A stretch of DNA of 64,000 nt from the NCBI RefSeq assembly GCF_000488275.1, contig NZ_KI530762.1, positions 1,396,971-1,460,970 on the forward strand. The letters are read 5' to 3'. This document shows, one piece after another, positions 38,840 through 49,782 of the stretch. Positions within the stretch are counted from its first letter, which is position 1; every line of letters starts with the position of its first letter. This DNA comes from Acinetobacter brisouii CIP 110357 (GTDB lineage: Bacteria > Pseudomonadota > Gammaproteobacteria > Pseudomonadales > Moraxellaceae). The notes below the pieces were generated by a model. That model made no database searches, had not been told where the DNA came from, and saw only the letters and a list, made by a program, of their open reading frames with translations. A program made the translations under genes and the position numbers.

Positions 38840-39628
38840 TTAACGCAAAATACCACGCTGTGACTGTTCTAAAGAATCAATCAGCAACTGAACTTCAGCC
38901 ACCTCTGGCAAGATTTCTGCACGAATACGCTCAAGCGCTTCTACGGTTGTCAGACTTTCTTTATAAATCAGCTTGAATGCTTCGCGTAAGCCTTGAATCA
39001 CTTGTTTTGACCAACCTTTACGACGCATTCCTTCAATATTCAAACCAAAAGCATGGGCTGGGTTTCCAGATGCCATCACATAAGCAGGCACATCTTTCAC
39101 AATTAAAGATGCCGCACCAATCATGCTGTAAGAGTCGATCTTACAGAATTGATGAATTCCAGAGTTTCCACCAACCACAACATAGCTTCCAACATGAACG
39201 TGACCTGCCACGCCCACATTATTGGCGAAAATATTATGATCACCAATCTGACAATCGTGAGCAATATGTGTATTGACCATCAGTAAGTTATGACTACCTA
39301 CTTTGGTTAAACCATGATCTTGCACCGTACCACGGTGTAAGCTGCAATGCTCACGAATCACATTATGATCGCCAACTTCAAGCCATGTTTCCTCGCCTTT
39401 ATATTTAAGATCCTGACAGACCTCACCTACACTAGCGAACTGGAAAATCTCATTGTGTTCACCAATACGAGTATATCCGCCAATCACAACGTGAGAGTGA
39501 AGTTTAGTACCTGCACCTATTGTCACGTGAGGACCAATCACACAGTAAGGACCAACTTCTACATCTGGTGCAATAACTGCAGATGAGTCAATAATAGCGG
39601 TTGGGTGGATATATTCTTTATTGCTCAT
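38840..39628 (-). CDS. lpxA: UDP-N-acetylglucosamine acyltransferase LpxA
   Basis: LpxA transfers a 3-hydroxyacyl chain from acyl carrier protein to UDP-GlcNAc, the first step of lipid A synthesis. Start 39628 (MSNKEYIHPTAIIDSSA) is used instead of the longer frame to 39739, since it begins just after the fabZ stop and fits the family start. 262 residues, built of hexapeptide repeats; the catalytic histidine lies in MVNTHIAHDCQIGDHN, and the C-terminal helical domain (GMRRKGWSKQVIQGLREAF) is complete. Last gene of the minus-strand block; lpxB is not in the window. Confidence 0.97.
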   Translation of the reverse strand: MSNKEYIHPTAIIDSSAVIAPDVEVGPYCVIGPHVTIGAGTKLHSHVVIGGYTRIGEHNEIFQFASVGEVCQDLKYKGEETWLEVGDHNVIREHCSLHRGTVQDHGLTKVGSHNLLMVNTHIAHDCQIGDHNIFANNVGVAGHVHVGSYVVVGGNSGIHQFCKIDSYSMIGAASLIVKDVPAYVMASGNPAHAFGLNIEGMRRKGWSKQVIQGLREAFKLIYKESLTTVEALERIRAEILPEVAEVQLLIDSLEQSQRGILR

Positions 39629-39635
39629 GCCTACT

Positions 39636-40118
39636 CTAGATTCTTTGATGAGAGATAATAATTTCAGCCGTTGTTGCCACAATACCATCAACGCTAGCAG
39701 TACAGTTGTATTTGTAAATACCGCGTTTTTGCATGACAAGCTCAGATTTCAGCACAAGCTGATCACCTGCAACAACTTGCTTCTTAAAACGAACTTTCTC
39801 TGCACCTGCAAAAAGGAACAAAGAACCTGGTTGTGGTTTTTCGTTATTTAATACGAAACCCAACACACCAGAAATTTGTGCCAATGCCTCAACGATTAAG
39901 ACACCTGGCATAATTGGATATTCTGGGAAATGCCCTTGAAGAAATTCTTCATTAATAGACACATTCTTATAACCAACAATACTGTTATCGGTAATTTCTG
40001 TCACTCGATCCACCAACAAGAATGGATAGCGATGTGGCAAATATTCACGAATTTGTTGAATATTCATTGGTAATGCTGGTTTATTCAAATCTTGATTTTG
40101 TGACTCTGTCATATTCAT
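39636..40118 (-). CDS. fabZ: 3-hydroxyacyl-[acyl-carrier-protein] dehydratase FabZ
   Basis: A 160-residue hotdog-fold dehydratase of type II fatty acid synthesis. [17 protein letters not shown] and [20 protein letters not shown] contain the catalytic His and Glu. It competes with LpxA and LpxD for 3-hydroxyacyl-ACP, so the lpxD-fabZ-lpxA order is functional. Its ATG overlaps the lpxD stop by four bases. About 15 residues precede the conserved core. Confidence 0.97.
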   Translation of the reverse strand: MNMTESQNQDLNKPALPMNIQQIREYLPHRYPFLLVDRVTEITDNSIVGYKNVSINEEFLQGHFPEYPIMPGVLIVEALAQISGVLGFVLNNEKPQPGSLFLFAGAEKVRFKKQVVAGDQLVLKSELVMQKRGIYKYNCTASVDGIVATTAEIIISHQRI

Positions 40119-41185
40119 TTACGCATATTAAAAGTTGATTCAAGTGACTCAATACGAGTTTGTATATGATCTAGTCGTTTGACAATTTGGGTCAATGGCA
40201 CATCTGCTAATTGTCTCAAGCGAACAATCGTACGACGCCAGTGTCCACTTTCAAACAAACCAGTTCCTGAAGAATAAGTACCAGACTCAAAAATACTTTT
40301 TGTGACCATTGACATTCCTGTTAATGTCACATTGTCCGTAATTTTTAAGTGTCCAGCCACCCCACAAGCGCCAGCAAGTATACAGTTTTTGCCAATCGTT
40401 GTACTACCTGCAATGCCTGTTTTTGCAGCAATCGCAGTATTTTCACCAACATGCACATTGTGGGCGATTTGCACAAGGTTATCTACAATGACCCCATCTT
40501 CCAAAATTGTGTCATCTAATGCACCACGGTCAATACTACAATTTGATCCAATGCGCACATTATTGCCAATTTTCACAGAGCCTAACTGTGCAATGCGATG
40601 CCACTTTCCTTGATAAGGCGCGAAGCCAAAACCTTCGCTTCCAATCACTGTATTGGCATGAATGCGCACATTGTTGCCAATTTTGCTAAACCCAGTAATC
40701 GTGACATGTGAGTCAATAAAACATTTCTGCCCAATTTCCACACCATCATCAATCTTGGCATGTGACTCAATAAATGTATGATCCCCAACGACACAGTTCT
40801 CACCAATGACCACATAGTGACCAATATAGGCAGTATCTGAAATCATAGCAGAGGGATGAATTTGAGCTGTACTCTCGATTCCCACATCTATTTTTTTAAT
40901 TTCAAATACATGTGTAAGCATCGCAAAAGCAAGATATGGATTTTCAACAACAATAAAATTCTGATGTGTTGTCAATTGAGCTTGTAAGTCACGTGTGACA
41001 ATTAGCACAGCAGCCTTAGAAGCAAGTGCTTGCTCTAAGTATTTATCCCCATTCACAAAAGAAATCTGCTGTGATGTCGCCTGCTCTAAACTAGACAAAC
41101 CTGAAACTTTCGTTTCAGGTTGTCCAATTAATTCACCATGTACTAAAGATGCTAATTCTTTAAGTGTATATGAACGCTGAATCAT
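40115..41185 (-). CDS. lpxD: UDP-3-O-(3-hydroxyacyl)glucosamine N-acyltransferase LpxD
   Basis: LpxD adds the second 3-hydroxyacyl chain to lipid A precursor. The 356-residue protein has an N-terminal uridine-binding domain ([17 protein letters not shown], about 1-100), hexapeptide repeats and a C-terminal helix. The catalytic histidine is in [22 protein letters not shown]. It lies three bases after skp and overlaps fabZ by four bases, so translation is coupled. Confidence 0.97.
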   Translation of the reverse strand: MIQRSYTLKELASLVHGELIGQPETKVSGLSSLEQATSQQISFVNGDKYLEQALASKAAVLIVTRDLQAQLTTHQNFIVVENPYLAFAMLTHVFEIKKIDVGIESTAQIHPSAMISDTAYIGHYVVIGENCVVGDHTFIESHAKIDDGVEIGQKCFIDSHVTITGFSKIGNNVRIHANTVIGSEGFGFAPYQGKWHRIAQLGSVKIGNNVRIGSNCSIDRGALDDTILEDGVIVDNLVQIAHNVHVGENTAIAAKTGIAGSTTIGKNCILAGACGVAGHLKITDNVTLTGMSMVTKSIFESGTYSSGTGLFESGHWRRTIVRLRQLADVPLTQIVKRLDHIQTRIESLESTFNMRK

Positions 41186-41188
41186 TGA

Positions 41189-41674
41189 TTATTTCATCGC
41201 ATTAACCTTTTGAATCATTTTATCAGTTAAGTCGTTCTTAACGTCATAGGCAAGTGCTGAATTTTTATTCAAAACGAAATCTAAACTGTTTTCTTTACGC
41301 AATTGTTCTGCAGCTTGCTGTACGCGTGTCGTAAAAGTTTGTCCTGTCGCCTGAGAAGTAGACTGTACACGCTGCTGAATGTTTTGTTCCAATGAATTAA
41401 TTTCTTTTACTTTCGCATCATATTGTGTTTTAAGCTGCTGCACTTCTGCTGGTTTAGCTGTAGCTGCTTTGTTTTGCAAATCCTGAATCTCTTTATTTAA
41501 CTGCTCAACACGTGTAGCAGCTGGTTTTACTGCTTGTTGTAAACCGTCATTTTGCTGTTTCAAATAAGTACTGTTTTCAACAACGCGTTGCATGTCAATC
41601 ACACCATAACCTGCGGCGTGTGCCATACTCATAAAACCTAAACCTGCTGCAAATGCTACTGCTAATTTTTTCAT
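41189..41674 (-). CDS. skp: periplasmic OmpH/Skp-family chaperone
   Basis: 161 residues. A signal peptide (MKKLAVAFAAGLGFMSMAHA) precedes a mature protein rich in coiled coil (LQQAVKPAATRVEQLNKEIQDLQ...), as in Skp trimers with tentacle-like arms that carry unfolded outer-membrane proteins to the Bam complex. It lies between bamA and lpxD, its usual place. Confidence 0.95.
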   Translation of the reverse strand: MKKLAVAFAAGLGFMSMAHAAGYGVIDMQRVVENSTYLKQQNDGLQQAVKPAATRVEQLNKEIQDLQNKAATAKPAEVQQLKTQYDAKVKEINSLEQNIQQRVQSTSQATGQTFTTRVQQAAEQLRKENSLDFVLNKNSALAYDVKNDLTDKMIQKVNAMK

Positions 41675-41724
41675 TCATATATCCTTAAATCATTACATTT
41701 TTAACGACTGGCTGAAGGCCGAAC

Positions 41725-44190
41725 TTAGAAAGTTCGACCAATCTGGAATTGTACTGCTTGTGTTTGATCAGTTGCTTTCTTATTCAATGGGAAAGCATAA
41801 CTGATTGAAAGAGGACCAATCATGGTATTCCAAGTCAGACCAAAACCAACACTATAACGTAAATTACCCATATCAAAACCGTAGTTATCTTTACAGTATT
41901 GCTTTGCTCCAGCATCTGTAGATGTACTTGGAGTAGCAGGATTGTTATAAGCGTTTACATTACAAGTTGTATCAAAGACATTACCACCTTCAGCAAACAA
42001 CACAGGGCGAACATTACGTGCCCAGTCGCCTTTTGATGGCACAGGTAAAATCAATTCCGCACCAAATTGTACGAGTGCATTTGCACCTGTAGAATCTCGA
42101 CTGCTGCTTTGTGCTATGTTATTCGCGCTATAGTACACCCCAGGGTAAGCTGGCCCTAAAGTATTGTCTTGATAACCACGAACTGATCCCCAACCACCAG
42201 CATAGTAGTTTTTCCAGAATGGCAGATCATGACCGTAACCTAACTTACCATAACCATGAACTCCCCAACCTTTACTACCAATTGGGAAAAATACTTGGGT
42301 GCTATAAGTCAATTTCTGATATGCAGCATCACTACCTGGCAAAGCAACTTCCAGATTCACACTGTGCAACTGACCTGATGTTGGCAACATTGGTCGGTTC
42401 AGAGTATTAAATGACCAACCCAAGTTTAGAAGGTAATTTAGATAGCTTCCTTCAAACTCACTAGCGTAAGGTTCCCCCCCAGCGGTTGGCGTTGCCGTTG
42501 CTTTCACTTTACCGCCATGACTCAGCAAATAGTCTCTAAATGCAACAGAACCATACTGGTCAGTAGAAATATCGGTACTTTCTAAGCCCAATGAGCCACT
42601 AACACTCTGATTCTCATCGATTGGATAAGACAGGCTTGTATTGGCGCCGAGTGTTTTAGAATAGTAATCACTAACGTGGTAGTCTTGGTATGGCTTAGTT
42701 TCTTTATAGTAGACATTATAACCCGCACTTACACCATCGATCGTAAAGTATGGGTCTGTGACTGCCAAACTATAAGACGTTGCGTACTGAGACTTGGTAA
42801 AGTCAAAACCTACACTTTTACCAGTGCCCAAAAAGTTAGACTGGCTAATCCCGGCTTGATAAGTAATACCGCCACTTTGTGAATAACCCAGTGCTAGAGT
42901 ACTTGTACCTGAATGTTGCTCTTCAACATTCACGTCCAAATCAATTTGGTCTGGTACATTCGGAATACGTACAGGTTTAACATCAACAGTTTTAAAGTAA
43001 CCTGTGCGTTCTAAGCGTACTTTAGACAAGTCAATTTTCTCATTACTTGCCAAAGCGCCTTCCATTTGACGCATTTCACGACGTAATACCTGATCTTCAG
43101 TTTTAGTATTACCTGTAAAGTTAATACGACGAATCGTTACTTGCTGACCTGGATTAATATAATAATTCAGATCAACGATTTTCTTATCATTATCAATTTG
43201 TGGAACAACATTGACTTCCGCAAAGTAATACCCTGCATTACCATATTTATGCAATAAGAGGTTTTTAACGGCATCAATTTTTTCTTGAGAATAAGTATCG
43301 CCATCTTTATAAATTTGCAGCGTTTTTAATTCTTCAGGTTTAAATAAAGTATCACCTAAGAACTTGGTCTGCCCAACCTTGAATTGCTGACCTTCAGTAA
43401 TTGAAACTTCAACAAAAATATTTTTCTTATCATTACTGATATTCAAATTTGATGAATTCACAGCAAAATTGACATAACCCGCATTCAAATATAATGCACG
43501 TAATGCTTCTAGGCTTGCTGCCATACGTTCTTTAGCATAGCGGTCATTACGAGTAACGATAGATGACCAACTGCTTTCTTTAAGTGCGAATGCTCGTTTA
43601 ATTTCATCATCGCTAAAAACTGTGTTACCAATCACACTAATATTGACAACTTTAGCAGCCTTACCTTCATTAAAATTAATGGTCAAGTCAACACGGTTAT
43701 TTGGGCGTGGCGTGGTTTCAACTTTAATATCAGCATTATAACGACCTTGCTGATTGTATTGCTGCTCAAGCTCTGTCTCAAGATTTTGCAGAGTCGACTT
43801 TTTCAGCACTTCGCCTTCTGCGATTCCCATTTTTTTCAAGCCGTCTTGCAAAGCTTCTTTAGGAATGAGCTTGTTGCCTTTAAATTCAACTTTAGAAATA
43901 ATCGGACGTTCAACAACATTAAAAACTAAAGTATTCCCCTGCTGGGTTGCTTTAATGTCATCAAATAAACCTGAATCATATAAAGTATGTATAGCATTAT
44001 TGAGGGTCGCATCATTTACACGATCACCACTTTTTATTGGCAACATACTATAAATATTGGCAGGAGTTAAGCGAACTAAACCTTCGATTTTAACATCTTG
44101 GGCAACAAACTCATCCGCGGCATAAACTTGTTGTACAGCAGCCATTGCACTCACCAGTGCTAAAGGCATTAAAAAATGTGTGTGACGCAT
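41725..44190 (-). CDS. bamA: outer membrane protein assembly factor BamA
   Basis: BamA folds and inserts beta-barrel proteins. The 821-residue precursor has a signal peptide (MRHTHFLMPLALVSAMAAVQQVYA), five POTRA repeats (about 26-425) and a 16-strand barrel. The VRGYQDNTLGP motif lies in loop 6, and the C-terminal strand ends with Phe (QFQIGRTF), as needed for membrane insertion. It follows rseP by 38 bases. Essential gene; no anomaly seen. Confidence 0.97.
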   Translation of the reverse strand: MRHTHFLMPLALVSAMAAVQQVYAADEFVAQDVKIEGLVRLTPANIYSMLPIKSGDRVNDATLNNAIHTLYDSGLFDDIKATQQGNTLVFNVVERPIISKVEFKGNKLIPKEALQDGLKKMGIAEGEVLKKSTLQNLETELEQQYNQQGRYNADIKVETTPRPNNRVDLTINFNEGKAAKVVNISVIGNTVFSDDEIKRAFALKESSWSSIVTRNDRYAKERMAASLEALRALYLNAGYVNFAVNSSNLNISNDKKNIFVEVSITEGQQFKVGQTKFLGDTLFKPEELKTLQIYKDGDTYSQEKIDAVKNLLLHKYGNAGYYFAEVNVVPQIDNDKKIVDLNYYINPGQQVTIRRINFTGNTKTEDQVLRREMRQMEGALASNEKIDLSKVRLERTGYFKTVDVKPVRIPNVPDQIDLDVNVEEQHSGTSTLALGYSQSGGITYQAGISQSNFLGTGKSVGFDFTKSQYATSYSLAVTDPYFTIDGVSAGYNVYYKETKPYQDYHVSDYYSKTLGANTSLSYPIDENQSVSGSLGLESTDISTDQYGSVAFRDYLLSHGGKVKATATPTAGGEPYASEFEGSYLNYLLNLGWSFNTLNRPMLPTSGQLHSVNLEVALPGSDAAYQKLTYSTQVFFPIGSKGWGVHGYGKLGYGHDLPFWKNYYAGGWGSVRGYQDNTLGPAYPGVYYSANNIAQSSSRDSTGANALVQFGAELILPVPSKGDWARNVRPVLFAEGGNVFDTTCNVNAYNNPATPSTSTDAGAKQYCKDNYGFDMGNLRYSVGFGLTWNTMIGPLSISYAFPLNKKATDQTQAVQFQIGRTF

Positions 44191-44228
44191 GCCTATTTTT
44201 CCACTAAGTTGGATATTTCGTAATTCTG

Positions 44229-45584
44229 TTATAAACGCATAAAATCATTAAATAAAGCAAGGACCATCATGCTACCCAGCAATACCATACCGATTTTAAA
44301 ACCAATCATTTGTATTTGTTCAGAAACAGGTTTACCTCGAATTGCTTCTATAAAATAATAAACTAGATGTCCACCATCAAGCATTGGAATTGGTAACAAG
44401 TTCAAAATCCCCAAACTTACACTCATCAATGCCATAAATGAAATAAAAGTTTGCCAACCCATTTCTGCGCTTTGTCCAGCAACTTTAGCAATCGTAATCG
44501 GACCTGATAAATTTTCCAAACCAATTAAACCACGAACCATTTTGGTCATTGAATTTAAAATCATACTGGAAATTTCACCTGTCTTTTGTACCGCTTTTCC
44601 GAACGCTTGTACAGGTGTATATTGAATAGTTTGCTTATATTGGCTAGGAACAGTAATGTGTGCTGACTTGGTTTGTACTCCCAGCATGCCTGTCACATTT
44701 CCCATATTGTCACGCTTGCCCTGAGGCATGACCTGCAACTGAAGAATCTTGCCTTGCCGCTCAACATCAATTTTAAGTAATTTTTCTGGCGACTTTTGTA
44801 CAATATCAACCACATCAAACCAGTCAGGAGTTTTCACGCCATCAATTGCAATAATCTTGTCGCCTTTTTGCATACCTTGACGATTAGCCGCACCATCTGG
44901 CACAAGCTGATCAACAACAGGTTCAATTTTTGGACGATATGGCAAAAATCCCAAAGTATCTAAAGCGGACTGTGTTTGATCTTTTAAGAAATGCTGAATG
45001 GGTAGACTAAAATTTTTGAGTTGCCCCTGATGTTCAGCCTGTACCTGAATTTGCCCTGTCTCTCCCGCACGATCAACCAGTGCAAAATTTAAAGCCTCCC
45101 AAGTCGGAGTGGTTTTGCCATCAATTGCAACAACTTTATCACCAACCTGTAAACCCGCAATCGCAGCAGGTGTTTCAGGTATCACTTTGCCAACACGAGT
45201 ATTGAGCTGCTCCTGTTGGGGTAAAAACAGTATCCAAAACAATAAAACGGCAAAGATCAAGTTAATCAGTGGTCCTGCTGCAACAATCGCAATACGTTTC
45301 CATGGAGACTGACGGTTAAATGCAAAAGGCAGATCTTCAGCTTTAACATCACCTTCACGTTCATCGAGCATTTTGACATAACCACCCAAAGGCAATGCTG
45401 ATAAACGATACTGAATTCCTGACTTTTTAGATGTCCAATTCAGTACAGTTGGCCCAAAACCAATTGAATAAACCAAAACCTTGACACCTAATTTGCGCGC
45501 AACCCAATAATGACCAAATTCATGAATGGCAATCAGTGGCCCAAGCAAAAAAATTGCCGCAAGCACAATAAATAAAATACTCAT
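44229..45584 (-). CDS. rseP: site-2 protease RseP
   Basis: A 451-residue intramembrane zinc metalloprotease that cuts anti-sigma factor and signal peptide remnants. His21-Glu22 and His25 form HEFGH in the first membrane helix, and the third ligand is the Asp in NLLPIPMLDGGHL. Two PDZ domains lie between (about 110-290: VGDKVVAIDGKTTP and KGDKIIAIDGVKTP). Its ATG overlaps the dxr stop by one base. Confidence 0.97.
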   Translation of the reverse strand: MSILFIVLAAIFLLGPLIAIHEFGHYWVARKLGVKVLVYSIGFGPTVLNWTSKKSGIQYRLSALPLGGYVKMLDEREGDVKAEDLPFAFNRQSPWKRIAIVAAGPLINLIFAVLLFWILFLPQQEQLNTRVGKVIPETPAAIAGLQVGDKVVAIDGKTTPTWEALNFALVDRAGETGQIQVQAEHQGQLKNFSLPIQHFLKDQTQSALDTLGFLPYRPKIEPVVDQLVPDGAANRQGMQKGDKIIAIDGVKTPDWFDVVDIVQKSPEKLLKIDVERQGKILQLQVMPQGKRDNMGNVTGMLGVQTKSAHITVPSQYKQTIQYTPVQAFGKAVQKTGEISSMILNSMTKMVRGLIGLENLSGPITIAKVAGQSAEMGWQTFISFMALMSVSLGILNLLPIPMLDGGHLVYYFIEAIRGKPVSEQIQMIGFKIGMVLLGSMMVLALFNDFMRL

Positions 45585-46783
45585 TATTTTAGCCTTAAAG
45601 CATCAACACGCTGAGTTGCTATATTACGAGCAAACTGATCTGCTTGTAAAATAGTCTCTAGCGAATTGGCCTGAGCATTTTCCATATCATTTAAGGTATG
45701 TTCTACAACTTCAGGAATTGCGGTAAATTTTATTTTTTGCTGTAAAAATGCAGCAACTGCAATTTCATTGGCAGCATTTAAAATCGCTGGTGCAACACCA
45801 CCCGCTTGCATAGCATGACGAGCTAAACGCAAGGCTGGAAATTTAATCGTGTCGGGTTGCTGAAAATTAAGCTGTTGATGTACAAATAAATCTAAAGCAT
45901 CTACGGGTGTTGAGATGCGCTGTGGCCAAGCCAATGCATGTGCAATTGGCGTACACATATCAGGATTACCCATTTGAGCCAAAGTTGAACCATCCACATA
46001 TTGAACCATAGAATGAATAATACTTTGTGGATGGATAACGACTGTAACAAAATGTTCTGAAATTGAAAACAAATGACATGCTTCAATCAATTCCAGACCT
46101 TTATTCATGAGCGTTGCGGAATCGACAGATATCTTCTGACCCATTGACCAATTTGGATGTTTACATGCCTGCGCAGGGGTCACATCATGCAAGTCATTCA
46201 ATGATGTATTTAAAAATGGCCCACCTGATGCAGTCAGCAGAATCCGAGAGACACCCTGCTTGGGTTGACCTGTACGCTCTGACTGACAATAGCCATTTGG
46301 CAAACACTGAAAAATCGCATTATGTTCAGAGTCCACAGGCAGCAAAAGCGCCTGATGCTGTTCAGCCGCTTGCATCATGATTTCGCCAGACATGACCAAA
46401 GCTTCTTTGTTCGCAAGTAGTACGCGCTTACTGGCTTTGACTGCCGCTAATGTCGGGAGCAGCCCTGCTGCACCAACAATTGCCGCCATGACAATATCAA
46501 CCTGTGGATGCTCAGCAACAGCAACCAAACCTGCTTCATCAGTTAAAATTTCTGTATAATCAATCTGATGCTGTTTGAATAACTGTGCCAATCGATCTTG
46601 TTTCGTTGAGGGAACAACAGCGACTTGAGGATGGAACTGTTTGCATATTTCAACCAATTTTTCAAGTCGACTATACGCCGTAACTGCAAAAACCGAGTAT
46701 TTATCTGGATGTTGCTGCAATACTTTTAATGTACTTTCACCAATTGAACCAGTTGCACCCAATATACAAACAGATTGAGACAT
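45584..46783 (-). CDS. dxr: 1-deoxy-D-xylulose 5-phosphate reductoisomerase
   Basis: Dxr makes 2-C-methyl-D-erythritol 4-phosphate, the first committed step of the MEP isoprenoid pathway. 399 residues; the NADPH-binding start is CILGATGSIGESTLKVL, the metal/substrate region is LLPVDSEHNAIFQCL, with the catalytic loop SVDSATLMNKGLELIEA. It directly abuts cdsA and overlaps rseP. Confidence 0.97.
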   Translation of the reverse strand: MSQSVCILGATGSIGESTLKVLQQHPDKYSVFAVTAYSRLEKLVEICKQFHPQVAVVPSTKQDRLAQLFKQHQIDYTEILTDEAGLVAVAEHPQVDIVMAAIVGAAGLLPTLAAVKASKRVLLANKEALVMSGEIMMQAAEQHQALLLPVDSEHNAIFQCLPNGYCQSERTGQPKQGVSRILLTASGGPFLNTSLNDLHDVTPAQACKHPNWSMGQKISVDSATLMNKGLELIEACHLFSISEHFVTVVIHPQSIIHSMVQYVDGSTLAQMGNPDMCTPIAHALAWPQRISTPVDALDLFVHQQLNFQQPDTIKFPALRLARHAMQAGGVAPAILNAANEIAVAAFLQQKIKFTAIPEVVEHTLNDMENAQANSLETILQADQFARNIATQRVDALRLK

Positions 46784-47608
46784 TTAGAGATCTACACCGA
46801 TAAGTTTTAGTAAATAAATTCCTGTTGCAAAAATCGGTGCTGCTGCAAGCAATGAATCAATGCGATCCAAAACACCACCATGCCCAGGAAGAATTCGACC
46901 CGAATCTTTCACACCAGCTCGACGCTTAATCATTGACTCAAACAGGTCACCTTGAACCGAACCAAGTACAGTGATAATCGAGAGAGTTAGAAATAGTACA
47001 TGTTGTAATAAAGTTAAATGTAAATAATGGCTTTGAACAATAACAACAATAATACCTGAAGTGATTAAGCCACCAAACAAGCCTTCAACTGATTTATTCG
47101 GACTGACATTTGGCGCCATTTTACGCCGCCCCAACTTTCGCCCAACAAAATACGCACCACTATCTGCACCCCAAACCAAGAGGAATAGATACATTAACCA
47201 CCACGGTGAATGTTGCCAGACAGAAAAAATTGCACTCACTGCTGATGAAATCAGGATCAGGCCAACCAGATTCAGGCTTTTATTATACCAGCCATCATAC
47301 TCTGGAAAGTTTTTCACCCAGTATACACTGGTGAGCCACACCAAAATGGAAGCTATCCAAAAAAGCAATGTAATATCATGAACATACAATGCAATCACAG
47401 ATACAATCAAGGCAATACAAGCATATCCAAAAACAAAAAATGGTCGTATCGATGCATCCTGCTTTGGCATTAATTTGTACCACTCATACCCTGCAATCGT
47501 TGCAGCAATGACCATCAATGCTTGCATAGGGTAATGCGAGGTTGTAGCAAACATACAACTTAAAACAATTGCTACCAATACCAACGCGGTTTTAATCCGC
47601 TCAAACAT
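46784..47608 (-). CDS. cdsA: phosphatidate cytidylyltransferase
   Basis: CdsA makes CDP-diacylglycerol for phospholipid synthesis. 274 residues with about eight membrane helices. The family signature SMIKRRAGVKDSGRILPGHGGVLDRIDSLL is complete, with the charged residues that bind metal. It stands between uppS and dxr with almost no gaps, the common proteobacterial order. Confidence 0.96.
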   Translation of the reverse strand: MFERIKTALVLVAIVLSCMFATTSHYPMQALMVIAATIAGYEWYKLMPKQDASIRPFFVFGYACIALIVSVIALYVHDITLLFWIASILVWLTSVYWVKNFPEYDGWYNKSLNLVGLILISSAVSAIFSVWQHSPWWLMYLFLLVWGADSGAYFVGRKLGRRKMAPNVSPNKSVEGLFGGLITSGIIVVIVQSHYLHLTLLQHVLFLTLSIITVLGSVQGDLFESMIKRRAGVKDSGRILPGHGGVLDRIDSLLAAAPIFATGIYLLKLIGVDL

Positions 47609-47611
47609 GTA

Positions 47612-48364
47612 TTATTTCTCAGTTTTCTCTTGTTGGATTTGTTCAGAGGTTTTACCAAAACGGCGTTCACGCTGTGCAAATACCTTAAAGGCTTGGTTGA
47701 GTTCTTCTACCAAAAACTCAGGCCATAATGTTTTAGTAAAATAAAGCTCTGCATATGCAGACTGCCACAGCAAGAAATTAGAAATTCGATAATCTCCACC
47801 TGTTCGAATGAGCAAGTCTACTGGAGGCAAATCTCCAAGGTGAATATATTGACCAAACAGTGCGGGATTAATCTGATCAACTGTAATTTTGTGGTCAAGT
47901 ACATCTTGAGCAATACGCTTGGCTGAATCCGCAATATCCCACATACCGCCATAACTAATCGCGATCGTCAGCGTCATTTGCTTAAAGTGAGCAGTTTGTT
48001 GCTCAGCAGTATTGAGTAACTCTTGCAAATGTAATGGAAGTCGAGAACGCTCACCGATAAAACGTAGAGCAATCTCAAATTTGATCATACGTGGGATTTG
48101 CTCATGAACGGTCTGCTCTAGCAAATGCATCAGCAAATCAACTTCAGGTTGAGGTCGATTCCAGTTTTCACTTGAAAAAGCAAAAACCGTCAACGCCTGA
48201 ACCCCAAGCTCACGGCAGCGCTCTACGACAGGATCTAGCGTATTTTTACCTTCTTTATGCCCAGCGCCTTGCGCAAGATGCATTTTTTTAGCAAAACGAT
48301 TGTTGCCATCCATAATGATGGCAACATGTTGAGGAAGGTGATGAATGCCGTTTAAACTCGTCAT
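47612..48364 (-). CDS. uppS: undecaprenyl diphosphate synthase
   Basis: UppS makes the C55 lipid carrier used for peptidoglycan and surface polysaccharides. 250 residues. The catalytic Asp19 lies in IIMDGNNRFAKK, a variant of the usual MDGNGRWA. Further motifs are FAFSSENWNRP and the C-terminal DLLIRTGGDYRISNFLLWQSAYAELYF. It is followed by cdsA after three bases. Confidence 0.96.
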   Translation of the reverse strand: MTSLNGIHHLPQHVAIIMDGNNRFAKKMHLAQGAGHKEGKNTLDPVVERCRELGVQALTVFAFSSENWNRPQPEVDLLMHLLEQTVHEQIPRMIKFEIALRFIGERSRLPLHLQELLNTAEQQTAHFKQMTLTIAISYGGMWDIADSAKRIAQDVLDHKITVDQINPALFGQYIHLGDLPPVDLLIRTGGDYRISNFLLWQSAYAELYFTKTLWPEFLVEELNQAFKVFAQRERRFGKTSEQIQQEKTEK

Positions 48365-48367
48365 TCA

Positions 48368-48922
48368 TTAAACCTTCATTAACTCTTCTTCTTTTGCAGC
48401 TAGACGTTTATCTACTTCAGCTACATATTTATCAGTGATCTTTTGAATATCATCACTTGCGCGGCGTTCATCATCTTCAGAAATTTCTTTTTCTTTCAAT
48501 AATGTTTTTAAGTCACCCAAAACGTCACGGCGAATGTTACGAATTGCAACTTTGGCATTTTCAGCTTCAGTACGTGCAACTTTTTGCATATCACGGCGAG
48601 TTTCTTCAGTGAGTGCTGGTAATGGCACACGAATTGCGTCAGCAGTAATTGGATTTAAACCCAAATCACTTTCACGAATCGCTTTATCAATTGCAGAAAC
48701 CATTGTGCGTTCAAATGGTTGAACAATCAACATACGTGAATCTTCAACACCCACGTTTGCCACTTGGTTTAATGGCACATCCGAACCGTAGTAAGGAACC
48801 ATGACACCATTTAAAATAGATGGATGCGCACGGCCAGTACGAACTTTTGCAAATCCTTGTTCCAAGGACTCGATTGACTTTTGCATTCGCTGTTCGCTGT
48901 CTTTTTTAAGATCGTTAATCAT
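48368..48922 (-). CDS. frr: ribosome recycling factor
   Basis: 184 residues, two-domain RRF with a long three-helix bundle. Together with EF-G it splits the ribosome after termination. Typical segments are [28 protein letters not shown] and [30 protein letters not shown]. It follows pyrH by 73 bases, the conserved pyrH-frr order. Confidence 0.97.
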   Translation of the reverse strand: MINDLKKDSEQRMQKSIESLEQGFAKVRTGRAHPSILNGVMVPYYGSDVPLNQVANVGVEDSRMLIVQPFERTMVSAIDKAIRESDLGLNPITADAIRVPLPALTEETRRDMQKVARTEAENAKVAIRNIRRDVLGDLKTLLKEKEISEDDERRASDDIQKITDKYVAEVDKRLAAKEEELMKV

Positions 48923-48995
48923 ATGATCTTCCTTACTTTCTCAAAATGTAAAATAAAATTAGCGCTAGTATAAAGAGCTTTCTCAGTTACGTATA

Positions 48996-49724
48996 TTACT
49001 TCGTAACGTGAGTTCCCTCTTTTTCACCCATCACAATTGAAAGCAATGCGCCAGATTTGTTCATATCAAATACTTGTAAAGGCACATTATGATCACGGCA
49101 TAAGCAAATCGCAGTAAGATCCATTACACCTAACTTTTCATCCAACACTTGATCAAAAGTCAAACGATCATATTTTACCGCATCGTCATATTTACTTGGA
49201 TCTTTATTATAAACGCCATCAACTTTAGTGGCCTTTAGGATAAGGTTCGCTTCAATCTCGATACCACGCAAACATGCAGCTGTATCTGTTGTAAAGAATG
49301 GATTGCCTGTACCCGCCACAAATACGCAGACTTCACCTTGACTGAGGTGACGAATTGCATCACGGCTTGAATATGGCTCAACGACAGTACCAATAGACAA
49401 CGCAGACATCAGGCGGGTTTTGATATTACGACGCACCAGCGCATCACGCATGGCCAAACCATTCATAACGGTTGCAAGCATACCCATTTGGTCACCTGTA
49501 ACACGCCCAACGAGACCATCTTTTTGTAATTGGCTACCGCGATATAAGTTACCGCCACCTACTACGATGCCCACTTGTACACCCAAACCAACCAAATGTG
49601 CAATAGACAATGACATTTGATCAAGAACTTGAGCATCGATCCCCATCTCACGGTTGCCTGATAGTGCTTCACCAGACAACTTAAGTAAAATACGTGAGTA
49701 ACGAGGACTATTTGTTTCTGCCAT
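48996..49724 (-). CDS. pyrH: uridylate kinase
   Basis: PyrH phosphorylates UMP to UDP. 242 residues of the amino acid kinase fold: [41 protein letters not shown], and [21 protein letters not shown]. It precedes frr. The usual rpsB-tsf upstream pair is not found; rimO lies upstream instead. Confidence 0.97.
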   Translation of the reverse strand: MAETNSPRYSRILLKLSGEALSGNREMGIDAQVLDQMSLSIAHLVGLGVQVGIVVGGGNLYRGSQLQKDGLVGRVTGDQMGMLATVMNGLAMRDALVRRNIKTRLMSALSIGTVVEPYSSRDAIRHLSQGEVCVFVAGTGNPFFTTDTAACLRGIEIEANLILKATKVDGVYNKDPSKYDDAVKYDRLTFDQVLDEKLGVMDLTAICLCRDHNVPLQVFDMNKSGALLSIVMGEKEGTHVTK

Positions 49725-49782
49725 GACGGTGCTCCGAAAAAGTTTTCATTCGAATAAAGTTAAATTTGTAAATGTGAGCCGA